Shown here one piece after another: positions 33,467 through 45,341 of a stretch of DNA of 64,000 nucleotides (its first letter is position 1; each line of letters starts with the position of its first letter). The stretch comes from Taxillus chinensis (Eukaryota > Streptophyta > Magnoliopsida > Santalales > Loranthaceae). The notes below the pieces were generated by a model, which did no database searches, had not been told where the DNA came from, and saw only the letters and a program-made list of their open reading frames with translations. A program made the translations under genes and the position numbers. The stretch lies in assembly GCA_023512835.1 (NCBI GenBank), contig CM042089.1:53687427-53751426 (forward strand). The letters run 5' to 3'.

Positions 33467-34497
33467 CCATTTTCAAGACTTTACGAAAGAACAACCCAAA
33501 AATTTGGAATGACAAATGTCAAGAAGCTTTTGACAAGATCAAACAATATCTGTCTAATCCATCTATTTTGGTCCCACCAGTACCGGATAGACCTCTGATC
33601 TGATACTTGACCATTCAAGAGTCAGCGATGGGTTATGTCTTGGGGCAACACGATTCTACAGGCAAGAAGGAGCAGGCCATTTATTACCTCAGCAAGAAGT
33701 TCACCATCAATGAAGAAAACTACACACCCTTGGAGAAGACGTGTTGTGCCCTTGTCTGGATAACGAGAAGATTGAGGCAATACACTCTTTATCATACTAC
33801 ATGGCTGATTTCAAGGCATGATCCGCTCAAATATCTCTTAGAAAAACCATCCATTTCTAGGAGAATCGCCAAGTGGCAGTTGATCCTATCGGAGTACAAT
33901 ATCATCTACGTACCTCAAAAGGCCATAAAAGGAAGTGCGATAGCCGACTATCTGGCAGATAGAGCATTGGAAGACTTTGAGCCCATGACTATTGGCTTCC
34001 CAGATGAGCACATCAACATCATTTCGGTCGAAGTATCAGACATATGGACGATGTGGTTCGATGGAGCCTCCAGTCTTTTAGGTCACGGTGTTGGGGCCAT
34101 CCTGATATCCCCAAAAGGCGAACATTTTCCCATGGCGGCAAAGCTAACCTTCCCTTGTACAAACAATGTAGCAGAATATGAGGCTTGTGTGATGGGACTT
34201 CAAGAAGCCATTAACAAAGGAATCAAAAAATTACGAGTGTTCGGCGATTCGGCACTCATCATTTTTCAAGTAAGGGGTGAATGGGAGACTCGAAACCACA
34301 AATTAATCCCATATCGGAAGCACGTTGCAGAGTTAGCCGAGCAATTCGAAGACATCACATTTGAGCATATGCCCAGGGAATACAATCAGCTCCCTGACGC
34401 GCTGGCAACTCTAGCCTCCCTCCTTCGGCTAGACACAAAGTTGGAAGTTCAGTATTTCGATCCGTATACAAGATGCTCCTGCACATTGCATGGCCAT
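33467..34497 (+). pseudogene. pol: Ogre-1 RT connection, RNase H and second (archaeal-type) RNase H
   Basis: After element B the Ogre pol resumes; frame 1 is open from 33607. The first RNase H-like module (33607 to about 33930) has KKEQAIYYLSKKF and YTPLEKTCCALVW but lacks the usual first catalytic Asp (MTIQESAMGYVLG). The second module (34040-34440) shows WFDGASS, NNVAEYEA, VFGDSALI and LPDALA, which gives the DEDD set of an RVT_3-type RNase H. Dual RNase H is established for Tat elements. A frameshift near 34455 leads out of frame before integrase. Confidence 0.85.
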
Positions 34498-35770
34498 TAA
34501 AGGAAATACTGAAGAAAAACCTTGGTTTGAGGACGTCAAACAATATTTGTTTAAGCAAGAATACCCAGCAAAGGCCTCTGAATCTGATAAAAGAAATATC
34601 CGAAGGTCAGCATCCAACTATTATCTTGATGGTCCCGTTCTGTATAAAAGAAACCATGACATGGTATTATTGCGGTGTGTGGCAAAAGAAGAATCAACAC
34701 AGATAATGAAAGAAGTGCACGAAGGAGAATGTGGTTCACACGCAAATGGACATATATTAACAAGACAAATCATGCGAATGAGCTATTATTGGGTCACCAT
34801 GGAAAAGGATTGCATTGAATATGTGCACAAATGCCTTAAGTGTCAAATTTATGGCGATAAAATCCAAGTACCGCCGTCCAAATTACACGTGATGGTTTCC
34901 CCGTGGCCGTTCTCGCTTTGGGGCATTGACGTTATTGGACCAATATCTCCAAAAGCTTTTAATAGTCATCGTTTCATTTTGGTAGCCATTGATTACTTCA
35001 CTAAGTGGGTAGAAGCAGCATCATATGCTAATGTCACATAGGCTGTGGTACTTCAATTTATACGGAACAACATCATATGCCGATATGGGCTTCCCAGGCA
35101 GATCATAACGGACAATGCTGCCAATTTAAACAGTCGAATGATAAGGAGGTTGTATGAAACATACAAAATTCAACACCGCAACTCGACCCCCTATCGCCCA
35201 AAGATGAATGGAGCAGTCGAGGCAGCCAACAAGAACATCAAGAACATTATCAGAAAAATGACTGAAACATACAAAGATTGGCACGAGAAGCTACCATACG
35301 CTTTGCATGCTTATCGTACCTCAGTGCGTACATCGACCGGGGCAACTCCATTTTCTTTGGTCTACAGCATGGAAGCAGTTCTACTGGTCGAAGTGGAGAT
35401 ACCTTCCCTCCGAGTACTTAAGGATACTCAGCTCGAAGAAGCAGAATGGGCCCAAAGTCGTTATGAGCAGTTGAATTTAATTTAGGGCAAACGCTTGGCA
35501 GCAGTTTGCAGAGGACAGCTGTATCAACAGAGAATGATGAACAATTACAATAAAAAGGTGAAGCCCAGAAGCTTTCAAGAGGGTAATCTTGTCCTTAAGA
35601 AGATCTTACCAATTCAACATGACCATAGAGGCAAGTGGACTCCCAATTATGAAGGCCCATATGTTGTGAAAAAAGCATTCTCGGGAGGCGCATTGATTCT
35701 TGCCAAAATGGACGGAGATGAGCTTCCTAATCCAGTGAATAGTGACGCCGTCAAAAAGTTTTATGCTTAA
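34490..35770 (+). pseudogene. pol: Ogre-1 integrase
   Basis: Frame 2 encodes an HHCC zinc-binding domain (VHEGECGSH ... KCLKCQ), then the core with WGIDVIGPI (first Asp), IITDNAANL (second Asp) and NGAVEAANKN (Glu), and a C-terminal segment ending KFYA at 35770. Stops at 35039 and 35483 interrupt it; at 35039 Ogre-2 has Gln. No chromodomain is present, as expected for Tat. Confidence 0.88.
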
Positions 35771-38009
35771 CTCTCATACCTCCCCACAAGATTCTCATTC
35801 CTATAATGAGCGGACTTGGTGAAAACCCGAAAGGGCACCAGGGGTAAAATACAAAGCTCCAATGAAAGACAAAAAAAAAAGAAAACAAAGGCGGACTTGG
35901 TGAAAACCTGAAAGGGCACCAAGGGTAAAATACAAAGCCAACAATATATCCTGAAGGGTGAAATCAGTCAGAATCTGAAAGGATCAGAACTACAACAAAT
36001 AGGGTCTGTTGCAAGCAGTTGAGACAACATCGTCCAAAAACAGCGGCTGCAAACAGTGAAAGACTTGGTCAAACCTGCGGCACGCTCGAATCAAATTTGT
36101 ACATTATGCTTTTAAAGACTTGTGATTCTGTTTATCAGATTATAACAATAGGACACTTTTTATGATATAAATATGTTTTATGGAATTAAACCAGCAAAAA
36201 TCCCTTTTTATCTCTTTAATCATGTTACATGGTCTTCATTTCACATTTAATTAGAATATCTTGAATCCCCAGTAGGCTCTTTTAGCATTGCCTTATGAGT
36301 AGGGCCAAGCTCAAAATCCCCAGACAAGTAAGGCCCCCAACTCGGAGTACTCATATCTCCACAGAATATCACTATCCCCAGAGAAGCCGTCAAGTCAAGC
36401 TCCTTAATATGGCGAAGCGAAATTTAACAGACCCTTCATGCACAACAGGGAGTTCCCCAGCAAAGATAGGACGGACTCTCCATCCAAAGAGAACATTGTG
36501 CCCCAACAAGTTAAATGTTAGCCAATCTCTCCAATGATATTTTCATCCTGACAAACCCTCAGTGATACATCACATGGCATTCGATGCATACATCACATTG
36601 CATCACATTGCATCATATTTCACCACAAGTTGAGGTTTATGCATCCCCGCATACAGCACATTGCATTCCATGCATCATTGGCATACATTCAACATACTCT
36701 GTAATTGCAGGAATGTTGCCGCCTCTGGAGATCCTAGGAGCTCATACTCAGCAAACTTCTCTTCAAGCTATCCTAGCTTTCTTCGTTAAACTGTACAACT
36801 CTTTCCTTGCAATTTCCCCAAAGTCTAAACGCATCCCTTTGGCACTTGACAAACTTTTTCCCCTTTTGGGTCACGTCATAGAGCGATCTCCTTGAGTGAA
36901 CTCGTAGAGGGAGCCCAAATTGGGTTACTTCCCAAACTCACCAATTCCTTAAAGCATTTCCCCAAATACCAATTCATGTCTCTAACAAGTCTTTTCAATT
37001 TAAGCCTATAGTTGTTGTGGGGTTTCCGTTTTCAATACGAGCCTATCGTTGCTGTGGGCCTTTCGTTTTTTCATTCAAGCCTAATGTTGCTGTAGGCTTT
37101 CCATCTTCACTTCAAGCCTACCGTTCCTGTGGGCTTTCCCTCTTTCAATTTAAGCCTATCGTTGCTGTGGGCTTTCCATTTTCAATTCGAGCCTATCGTT
37201 GCTGTGGGCCTTTCGATTTTTTATTCAAGCCTAACGTTGTTGTAGGCTTTCCATCTTCACTTCAAGCCTATCGTTGCTGTGGGCTTTCCATTTTTCAGTT
37301 TAAGCCTATCGTTGCTGTGGGCTTTCCATTTTTCAGTTTAAGCCTATCGTTGCTGTGGGCTTTTCCATTTTCAGTTTACGCCTATCGTCGATGTGGGCTA
37401 TCCATTTTCAATTTAAGCCTATCGTTGTTGTGGGTTATCCATTTTCAATTCAAGCCTATCGTTGCTATGGGCTATCCATTTTCAGTTCAAGCCTATCGTT
37501 GCTGTGGGCTTTCCATTTTCAATTCAAGCTTATCGTTGTTGTGGGCTATCCATTTTCAATTCAAGCCTATCGTTGCTGTGGGCTATCCATTTTCAATTCA
37601 AGCCTATCGTTGTTGTGGGCTATCCATTTTCAGTTCAAGCCCATCGTTGCTGTGGGCCTTTCAATTTTTAGTTCACACCCATCATTGTTGTGGGCCTTTT
37701 CCATTTTTTAATTCGAGCCTATCGTTGTTGTGGGCCTTTCAACTTTTAGTTCATGCCCAACATTGTTGTGGGCCTTCTCTCTTTTTCAGTTCAAGCCTGT
37801 CATTGTTGTAGGCTTTCAATCTCCAGTATCAAGCGGCCTTAGATGCCTCATCAAAGTATTATCCAAGCCCACCGGCCTGTGAAACCCCTTTTCCCTCTCG
37901 GGGACAGACCCAACCGTCGCACTTCTTCCTTTAAGTAAGTCAGGTAAGTGCTCTAACCCGTCTAAAATGACTCCCTTTTATCTTTGTACGCTGTTTGTAT
38001 ACAAACAGT
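35771..38009 (+). other. Ogre-1 3' UTR
   Basis: A 2.2-kb non-coding region starts with two copies of GCGGACTTGGTGAAAAC... GGGGTAAAATACAAAG (35810 and 35891). It includes CACATTGCATCA short repeats (about 36570-36620) and the 37-40-bp array at 37000-37830. A single GGCCTTAGATGCC unit (37835-37847) matches the array monomer of Ogre-2. Confidence 0.8.
37000..37830 (+). repeat. 37-40-bp minisatellite, about 22 units, in Ogre-1 3' UTR
   Basis: Units read AGCCTATCGTTGCTGTGGGC followed by TTTCCATTTTCAATTCA with variants. Units 2-3 and 6-7 share the same variants, suggesting a higher-order repeat of four. The unit lacks stops in the plus frames and the length is not a multiple of three, so long spurious ORFs result. 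Confidence 0.95.
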
Positions 38010-38026
38010 GCACAAAGAGGGGCAGC
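38010..38026 (+). other. Polypurine tract of Ogre-1
   Basis: ACAAAGAGGGGCAGC directly precedes TGTTGGACC, the 3' LTR start. Confidence 0.8.
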
Positions 38027-41000
38027 TGTTGGACCCCATTTTGTCCGGGTTGGACATACTAACCCCATTTTGGTATACCTTTCTACCCATGCCATATACC
38101 TTGTTGAATAGGTCCACAATGATCCCATACTTCCAAGGAATGGTTCGGAACTGATGGTAGCCCCAATTTGCACGAGATGGATACAATTGACACGGACGGG
38201 GGAGTTCAAAATTAATGACTTCTGCTACAAGTCCTTGAAGCGCCCCAAGACCAACACCAGGTGATAGAGGATAAAAATTGGAGACTAACACACTTGACCG
38301 AGCTCAAATCGGACTTAAAATGAAGAAGTTATGGCCAAAACAACTTTCGTTGGAAAAAGTCGAAACTTGCCAAAAGACGGTCAATGCCCCTGGTCCAAAT
38401 CGCCCGAAAAAGTGGCCATGTGAAATTCTTCAAAGCGTCAATTTAGGCGAATATGGATCTCCCCAAACAATCCCTAGAAAGTTATCCATTTTTGCATTTT
38501 AGGTGAAGGGTAAGAAGGTAATTAAAAGTTCAAAAAAAAAAAAAAACTTCGGCGTTGACCGTTGACCGTTGACCTGCCAACACTTCGACCCATTGACCTT
38601 CGAAGCCTCGAAACCCCGAAGCATTGAAGCCCCAAAGCCTCGAAGCCTCGAAGCCTCGAAGCCCCGCTGCCGACACTCCGACCTTCAACTCGCCCTTTTG
38701 ACCTTCAACCCCCTAACTCTCAAAGCCTCGAAGCCCCGCTGCCGACACTCCGACCTTTGACCCTTGACCCTCGTAGCCTATAACCCTCCGACCTTCGACT
38801 CGCCCTTTCGACCTTCAACCCCCTAACTCTCGAAGCCTCGAAGCCCCGCTGCCGACACTCCGACCTTCGACCCTTCGACCCTTGACCCTGTGACGCCTTG
38901 ACCTGTGAACCTTCGAACCTTGACCTACGACCCACGGACCCTCGAAGCCTGTCAACCTCCGACCTTCGACCCTTCAACCCGTTAACCGTTGACCTTCGAC
39001 TTGCCGACACTTCGATCCGTTGACCGTTGACTTTCGCCCCACCGAAATTTCGACCCACCGAAGCTTCGACCCTGCCGACACTCCGACCTGCCGACACTTC
39101 GACCCTCTGACCCCTTTGACCTTCGCTGGTTGGCGTTTCTCGCTGGCTCCACGCGCTGTTTTTTTTCTTTCTTTCTTTTTCTCGCTAGCTTCACGAGACC
39201 CGTCTTCTGCGCTGGCCATCTGACAAGGAATCATTTCTCAACAACCTGTCAGTCACATGCGCTGCTAAAATACAAATTCAAAAGACAATCACGAGCTCCC
39301 CTTTTTCCGGATAAGCTGTCCACCCGACCAAGCACTGATCTGCAAATAATAATGCACCCGACAAAACATTTATTGCAGCAATTAATGAGCCCAGCCAAAA
39401 GTTTTCTGCAGCCCATTAAGATGCAATCGTCCGCCCCTGCGCAGGAGAGGCTGGTTGGTTGAAAAAAAAAAAGAGGATCGTTGAAAAAAGAGAAGGCTAT
39501 TGGGGGTTTTTTAAAAAAAAAAAAAAAGGGAAGAGAGTTCGTGAAGAAAAAAGAAAAAAAAAAGAGAGGTTCAAACCCAGAAAAGAGAGGATTACGTCCA
39601 ATCTTTCTACTCTGCTAGCCTTTATATCTAGTTTTCCTGCTATTCTGCGATAAAAACATCACCCCTTCATCTTCTTTCTCTCCTATCTCGTTCCAGTTCC
39701 TTTTTTTCAGCAAAAAAAAAAACACAAAAACAACTCCAACTTCAGCCCCCTCTTTCTCTCACGCCCACTTCAGCCCTCCTATCTCCAAATACCAGGAAAG
39801 CCTCTTCACAAGCCCCACTGCCAGATCTGTTGGTTCTAATTCGAGCAAGTGACTATCAGCGCCGGCGGGAGCTCAAACAGAAGATTGGTGTTGTAAACCC
39901 CAAAGTCGGTTCAACTCTTATTTCTTCATTACTTTTCAGCTTATTTACATTGATTTTGATATAATTCTTAATATTTCCTTGTATTTCTTTTTCTTTTTTT
40001 CTTTTATTTGTTGCGTTGTGTTTCCTTTGTATTTCACTTTCCTTTGTATATGTGTATGTTGTAATATATAAAGTATAGCAAGCAACAAACAACAAAGAAA
40101 GAAAAAGAGAGAGAGCAAAGGGAGAAGATGAAAAAAAAGAAAAAGAAAAAAAAGAGTGATTTTATTTTTCTTTTGTGGATGTCACACTCACACACTCCAC
40201 ATCTATTTTGATATATGTGTTCTTATGTATTTTCAATTGTTGAAACATGTAGATTTAGGTTCAAAGCTTTAAAAAAAACACACACAAAAATAACAAAAGG
40301 TATTCCACAAAATGTTTTTCCAAAACGTCTTCTATAACATGTTTTCAAAATGTGTTCAAAATGTCTCCTTGAAAAAACAAAACAAAAACAAAAACAAAAA
40401 AACAAACGTTTCCATGTTTTCAAACCAAAAAAAAAAGAAGAAAATCAAAATTGGAACTTCAATTTCCAAAATAAAAAAAATGAAGAAAAAAAAAACAAAA
40501 AAAAAAAAGAAAAAACAAAAAATGAAGCAAACCAAAACAAAACGTTTTTTTACAAAACATAAAAAACAAAAAATGTATGTTTTCTAACAAAAAAAAAACA
40601 AAAAAAAACAAAAAAACAAAAAACAAAAAAAGGGAAAATAAAAAAGGGAAAAAAAACATTTTTTAGGACTTCAATTTCCAAAAACAAAACCAAAAACCAA
40701 AATCAACTCGTAGGATCTCATTCTCCACTTCAAACAAAAACCCAAAATTTTTAGGATAACCTTTAGAAATTTAGGGAAAATTCATTTTAACCATGACTTT
40801 AATAAATAACTTAGCTAAATAAAAATCATAGACTTCTTTAGGAAACTTAACCTAGTCATGGCAGTACAAATAAAATAAAAACCACCTCCTCCTAAATTAG
40901 ATACCGAAAGGGCGTTGTAGGGGTGCTAATCCTTCCGTACACGTGACCAACTCCCAAACCCTTCTCTGATGACGCAGACCACACACTTTAAAATACTCAA

Positions 41001-41115
41001 AGTAGAGGGTATCCAACTGTACCCCAAAAGCAATTGGTGGCGACTCTAAAACTTCTCACCATTGGTTTAGTTTGAGCTCACCCCAAACGGGCCCGGACGA
41101 AAACTAGTGATGACA
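38027..41115 (+). mobile_element. 3' LTR of Ogre-1 (LTR D2, 3089 bp)
   Basis: It runs from TGTTGGACCCC to CTAGTGATGACA, with ATTAT immediately after. It includes the W-box repeat zone at 38545-39130 (about 14 TTGAC(C/T) by eye) and an A-rich tract at 40270-40690. Confidence 0.93.
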
Positions 41116-41120
41116 ATTAT

Positions 41121-41355
41121 GACATATCATGAACATTCACATGTGAGCTTTCCACTAGGACAAAAACTCAGGTGTGAACTTTGGCTGTTTGGTCAAAGTG
41201 AAGCCAAAACTCCGTTGTTGAGGAGCAACGGGAGCAGCAAGTTGAGCACTTGTGCTCAGATCGATATTTTCGCTGCTGCTGCGGTTGAGGAAGGGCTCTT
41301 GTGCACCTCTGGAGTTAAGGCGAGTGTTGAATAGCATATTGCTTTCTTCGGCCAT
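41121..41355 (-). pseudogene. gag: Copia-1 gag N-terminus
   Basis: The minus strand opens at ATG 41355 with MAEESNMLFNTRLNSRGAQE and is open to a TAG at 41155. Beyond that stop, coding similarity continues to 41116, where the ATTAT duplication marks the Ogre-1 insertion, and resumes at 15412. The start is supported by its position about 45 nt after the primer site. Confidence 0.8.
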
Positions 41356-41400
41356 TGATGAGAGAGAGAAAGAGTGGGATCTCTACTTTGAGCAAATAGA

Positions 41401-41415
41401 CTTGCTCTGATACCA
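41401..41415 (-). other. Primer binding site of Copia-1
   Basis: On the minus strand TGGTATCAGAGCAAG, complementary to initiator Met tRNA, follows the 5' LTR after two bases. Confidence 0.9.
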
Positions 41416-41417
41416 CT

Positions 41418-42799
41418 TGTTGGTCCCTGGGAGCCTAAAGGGAGGTGAATAGGCTCTAATCGAAAATTTCTTTTCTTCTCTAGCACAACACTTAATCTGG
41501 TTAAGAGAATGAATCAATGCGAAAGATAACTAGATAGTGGAAGTATTTTGTTTTATTATCAAAAGATAATTACAACAAAATATAGCAGATTAAAGCTAAT
41601 GAAGTTTTTCGATCTACTGAAAACTCTCTTACACTTTGTTTACAATGACTCATACACTAGCCAATATAATCTCTTAAAGCTCTTTTACATGTACGCACAT
41701 GTCTGAAAATATACAAGTCTTAATATATATATATATATCCATCCGTTGGAAAGACATTCTTGGAACTTGTTCTTCCGAGCATCGTGTACCAATTAGTTTT
41801 TCTCGAAAATGATTCTGCTTGAACTGTTGCGGATGTGGCACTCAAGATCTTAGGTCTTTAAACATAGAATTACTTTGCATGATCCCAAGTGCAATTAAAA
41901 CTCAGTCCACATCTCCGTATGATCCACATGTAAGATGATTTACATTTTCAACGAGTTTGTCTTACATTGGGACACAGTTAGCTGATGACTTTAAATGCGA
42001 AGCCGTTGAAGTGAAGTAGCGTGTTCTTAGTCTGTTGTAAAGTTCCTTACTCTGTGTTAGTGAAGCTCGGATCCTTACTCCATGTCAATGGTTGCTAACT
42101 CCATATCAGTTTAATACTGGAATCCTTATTCCATGTCAGTGCAACCTTACTCTGTATAAACGAAAGGTTCGGAGGGCTTACTCCATATCAGCGCTTCCTT
42201 ACTACGCATGAGTAAAAAAGGTCCAGATGGCTTACTCCGTATTAGCGCATCCTTACTCCGCTTGAGTAAAAGATTCAGATTACTTACTCCGCATCTCTTT
42301 TCCTTACTCCATGCGAATAAAGGACTACGTTCCTTATTTTGCACAAGTCGTTCCTTACTCCACATGAATAAAAGACTCGGATTCCTTACTCCGTGTCTTC
42401 TTGTCCTTAGTCCGCTTGAGTGGAAGACTTTGCCTTTTCTTCCGCGATAGTTTTCTCTTACTCCGTGCAAGATGTAAACTACAATTCTTATTCCGCATCT
42501 ATTTAACTTAGTCCATTTTAAAGTGTAAGACACAGATTCCTTAGTCCGTAACTTTAAGCATTTGCTCCGCACGAGTGATCCTTATTCCGTATGCAGACTT
42601 GGTTATTTACCAAGTGTTTGTCGACACTCATGTTGGTACACATCAGGATTATGTATCCTTTCCTTAGCTTTTCTCTCACGAGTGAAGGTCCGGATTAAGG
42701 TTATATCTTCTACAACAACTAAGAATAAACATACAAGGTCTCAAATCAAATTATATAGGGTTTTATCTGCATCATCCAAATTCTGGGCTTGATCCAACA
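41418..42799 (-). mobile_element. 5' LTR of Copia-1 (1382 bp)
   Basis: On the minus strand it starts TGTTGGATCAAGCCC and ends CAGGGACCAACA. ACAAT follows on the plus strand (42800-42804) and is the expected target duplication. The interior has irregular TTACTCCG-type repeats (about 42040-42570). Confidence 0.87.
42040..42580 (-). repeat. Degenerate CCTTACTCCG repeats in Copia-1 LTR
   Basis: About 20 copies of CTTACTCCGYRT-like units (CTTACTCCATGTCAG, CCTTACTCCGCTTGAG and others) are spaced roughly 20-35 bp apart. They read as CGGAGTAAG on the element strand. Confidence 0.75.
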
Positions 42800-43784
42800 A
42801 CAATACTGTATCATACATTAGAGTAGTGGGCACATCCTCCTGGAAGAAAATCCACCACTAGTCTCAGGTCATGCCTGAAAAGGGTAAATAACAAAGTAAG
42901 GGTGAGCGACAAGCTCAGTAGGTGACCCTAAAACTCCACATCATCCAAACATATAAGTCTATACTATATGCTTAGTGTACTTGTGCACCGCATAGTGTGC
43001 ACAATCATCAGGACTCAACCTACAAACAAATATCAAGACCCAGCCTGCCCACACAAGATAGCTTGTCCATGATCCTTAACAGGATCTCAGCTCAGGGCAC
43101 TCATCCCTAGCTCCACGAGCTTAACGGCTCAACTCAGGCCACAGCCTATCCTCACGAGCTCAATGGCTCAACCCAGGCCACAACCAGTCACGTTAACCAT
43201 ATAGCACCACCTGTGCCTCACAGTGAGAACACAAATAAGTCATAGAGCCCAAGGCCCAAATCCTCAAACCAATATACTAACATCAGTATGGCATGTAGTT
43301 CACAACACTCCCTTTATAATTGAGGCCAGTCTTCACAAATATGTTCTCATGCCTTGACCAAGGAAGGGGGTGCTCGTAGAAGTTGTTTTCTTACAACAAA
43401 AAGTCTCGGCATTGGGTCCCCATATCAGAACTAAGATAATCTAATTTTTGGGGATTTTTCTGAGACATCTAACCCCACTTGCCAAAAAGTCACCTCTATG
43501 AAAAACTTGATTTTTCTGAGATTTTGCACTAAATCCTAATTTTCACATTTTGAAGGAGTGAAAATTTAATTTTGTAGTGTTTTTCTTTGAATCCAAAAGG
43601 GGACGGGTATTTCATTATTTATATTGTAACTTAAGTACAATGCTTGAGACTTAAAGGTTACAATGTAAATGGTCCAGTCTAGTGCAACTGCTGGCTCGAA
43701 GCTCTGAAGCTGCGAACTGCGAAGCTACAGAGTTATGGCCTCGAAGACTCGAAGAGTTGACCCGAATCTTTGACCTTCGTAATG
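42800..43784 (-). mobile_element. LTR E: Tekay-like LTR fragment
   Basis: Read on the minus strand: a TATA box ATATAAAT (43617-43624), CACGAGCTNAACGGCTCAA repeats (about 43090-43190), the hairpin TGAGC-TTGTC-GCTCA (42903-42917 on plus) preceded by CCTACTGAGC, and acceptor-like CCCTTTTCAG|G (42875). Copia-1 interrupts it at ACAAT, and the rest should lie left of the window. The right border with Ogre-2 at about 43784 is estimated from where Ogre similarity begins. Confidence 0.6.
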
Positions 43785-45154
43785 CGGTCCCATGGAACTA
43801 CAACTGTGAGGTAGTTCAGGGAGCCACCACAACAGAAAAGAAAACCCGGAGTGGTCGTGCTTATACTCCTGATATGGATGAGAAAGCAAGGAAAGAAAAA
43901 GCTACAGAACCAAACATTGAGCCAACACTGGAGGTAACTAAGAAAGGAACACCAGTCACTGAAGAGGAAACCACAGAATTTCTGAAACTCATGAAGCAGA
44001 GTGAATACAACATTGTGGACCAGCTGAGTCGACAACCAGCTCACATCTCATTGCTCTCATTAATGATGGATTCCCAACCTCACCGGGAGGCACTAATGAA
44101 GGTTCTGAGCCAAGCCTATGTTCCTCCAACCATCCCGGTAGCAAATGTGGATGGACTCACTAGTAACCTCATTATGAACAACGTCATCAGCTTTGGAGAT
44201 AACGAGCTGCCCCAGGAAGGAAAGGGGCATATAAAGGCTCTCCACATCACAGTCAAATGTAAGGAGCACACTATAGCTCGAGTACTTATCGACAATGGCT
44301 CTGCCTTGAACATTATGCCTTTACATATCCTGCAACAACTGCCGGTCGATGCATCCTATATGCGCCCTTGTACAATGAAGGTACAAGCATTCGATGGAGG
44401 CAAACATGATGTGGTGGGAACTCTAGACATTCCACTTCTAATTGGACCAGCTACCTTTATGGTGGAATTTCAGGTAATGGACATCACGCCATATTACAGC
44501 TGTTTGTTGGGAAGACTCTGGATCCACATGGCAGGGGTAGTGCCATCAAGCCTCCACCAAAAGATGAAATTTGCAATGGGAGACCAACTTGTTTGCATCT
44601 CTGGGGGAAACAAGTTTCCTAGTCACCAAGCCAGCATCGTTTCCTTATGTTGAGAACAACGAAGATATACCAGAATGCTCTTACCGGGCGTTCGAGATGG
44701 TGAATGTCACTTCTGCCCCAATACATTATCTCTCGAAGGCTACAAGAATGGTTGCAGCCACCATGATCAAGCAAGGGTACAAACCAGGGCAAGGATTAGG
44801 CCCAAAGGCTCAAGGAATCCAGAAACCATTGACCATCCGAGAAAATACTGAGAAGTTTGGGCTAGGCTACGTCCCTACAAAAGTTGACAGACAGAGGGAA
44901 GCTATCAAGAAGAGGGAAGTCTGAATGGCAAGATTGCAGAAAAGGCCAGTACAAGAAGAAAGGAGGAGCTTTCCCCCCTTAGATGTTACATTCCGGACTG
45001 GAGGGTTTATCCATAAGAGCCAACCTGAGCCCGAGATGGGGACTATAGTTACATTGGACACAAAGGAGCATACACCAAATGAGATGGTTCAGTTAGTGCG
45101 AGAGGATCCTAACCAGCCATTAAACAACTGGACCAGCCTGGACCTCCCCATAAT
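43785..45154 (+). pseudogene. pro: Ogre-2 protease with G-patch-like domain
   Basis: Frame 2 (to 44653) includes VLIDNGSALNIMPLH, with the catalytic Asp-Asn-Gly-Ser intact, and MDITPYYSCLLGRLW. A frameshift near 44600 moves to frame 3, which holds the G-patch-like segment GYKPGQGLGPKAQGIQ and FGLGYVPT (44775-44880). A TGA lies at 44922. The exon ends NNWTSLDLPIM at the predicted donor. The first 34 residues of the open frame (43682-43785) are LTR E sequence fused by chance. Confidence 0.85.
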
Positions 45155-45340
45155 GTAATGTGCATTGGGTCACTGGGATTTAATGTATTCTATGTTAACT
45201 TCTCTTGAAGTGGTGAACATTTGTTTTTATCAAAAGCTTTTCAATAAAATGTACTTTTCTTCAAATCTTTCACGGTGCATTCCATTCATAACATAGGCAT
45301 ATCATATTTGGTTACCAACTTGTAATTCTCTTATAAGCAA
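45155..45340 (+). other. Ogre-2 intron, acceptor mutated
   Basis: The donor GTAATG at 45155 is conserved with Ogre-1. The homologous acceptor reads GCAA instead of GCAG at 45337-45340. The next AG is one base further (45340-45341) and would shift the reading frame. Confidence 0.65.
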
Positions 45341-45341
45341 G

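Larger units (their letters stand above)
15413..41115 (+). mobile_element. Ogre-1: Tat/Ogre-type Gypsy element, TSD ATTAT
   Basis: Two LTRs of about 3.06-3.09 kb flank a primer site, ORF1, gag, protease, intron, RT, RNase H, second RNase H, integrase and a 2.3-kb 3' UTR. ATTAT is duplicated at 15408-15412 and 41116-41120 inside Copia-1 gag. Without the 7.9-kb element B it would be about 17.8 kb. Large size, an extra ORF before gag, an intron between protease and RT, and dual RNase H are the published hallmarks of the Ogre branch of Tat. Every ORF contains stops or frameshifts. Confidence 0.93.
6350..42799 (-). mobile_element. Copia-1: SIRE/Maximus-like Copia element, multiply interrupted
   Basis: Minus-strand order from high to low coordinates is: 5' LTR (41418-42799), Met-tRNA primer site, gag N-terminus (41116-41355), Ogre-1, gag (15087-15412), solo LTR A', gag with zinc knuckle (12561-13112), solo LTR B1, gag C-terminal coiled coil, protease, integrase, RT, RNase H (6943) and a post-pol region to 6350. 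Coding sequence continues across each junction, which proves it was one element before the insertions. The 3' LTR is not in the window and should lie to the left of position 1. Protein motifs (YVDD, long coiled-coil gag) match the SIRE/Maximus lineage. Confidence 0.85.

Noticed and set aside
37017..37811. 264-codon open frame with a repetitive Phe/Cys/Ser-rich product
   Set aside because: It is a product of the 37-40-bp tandem array, whose unit lacks stops in all plus frames. No family similarity, and it lies in a 3' UTR.
37000..37830. CRISPR-like array of regularly spaced repeats
   Set aside because: The units are contiguous without unique spacers, in a eukaryotic retroelement UTR. It is a minisatellite.
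43572..43581. TTTTGTAGTG as the partner of the CACTA end
   Set aside because: It lies on the wrong side of the terminus (14 kb to the left, outside Copia-2) and lacks the full TTTCTTGTAGTG.
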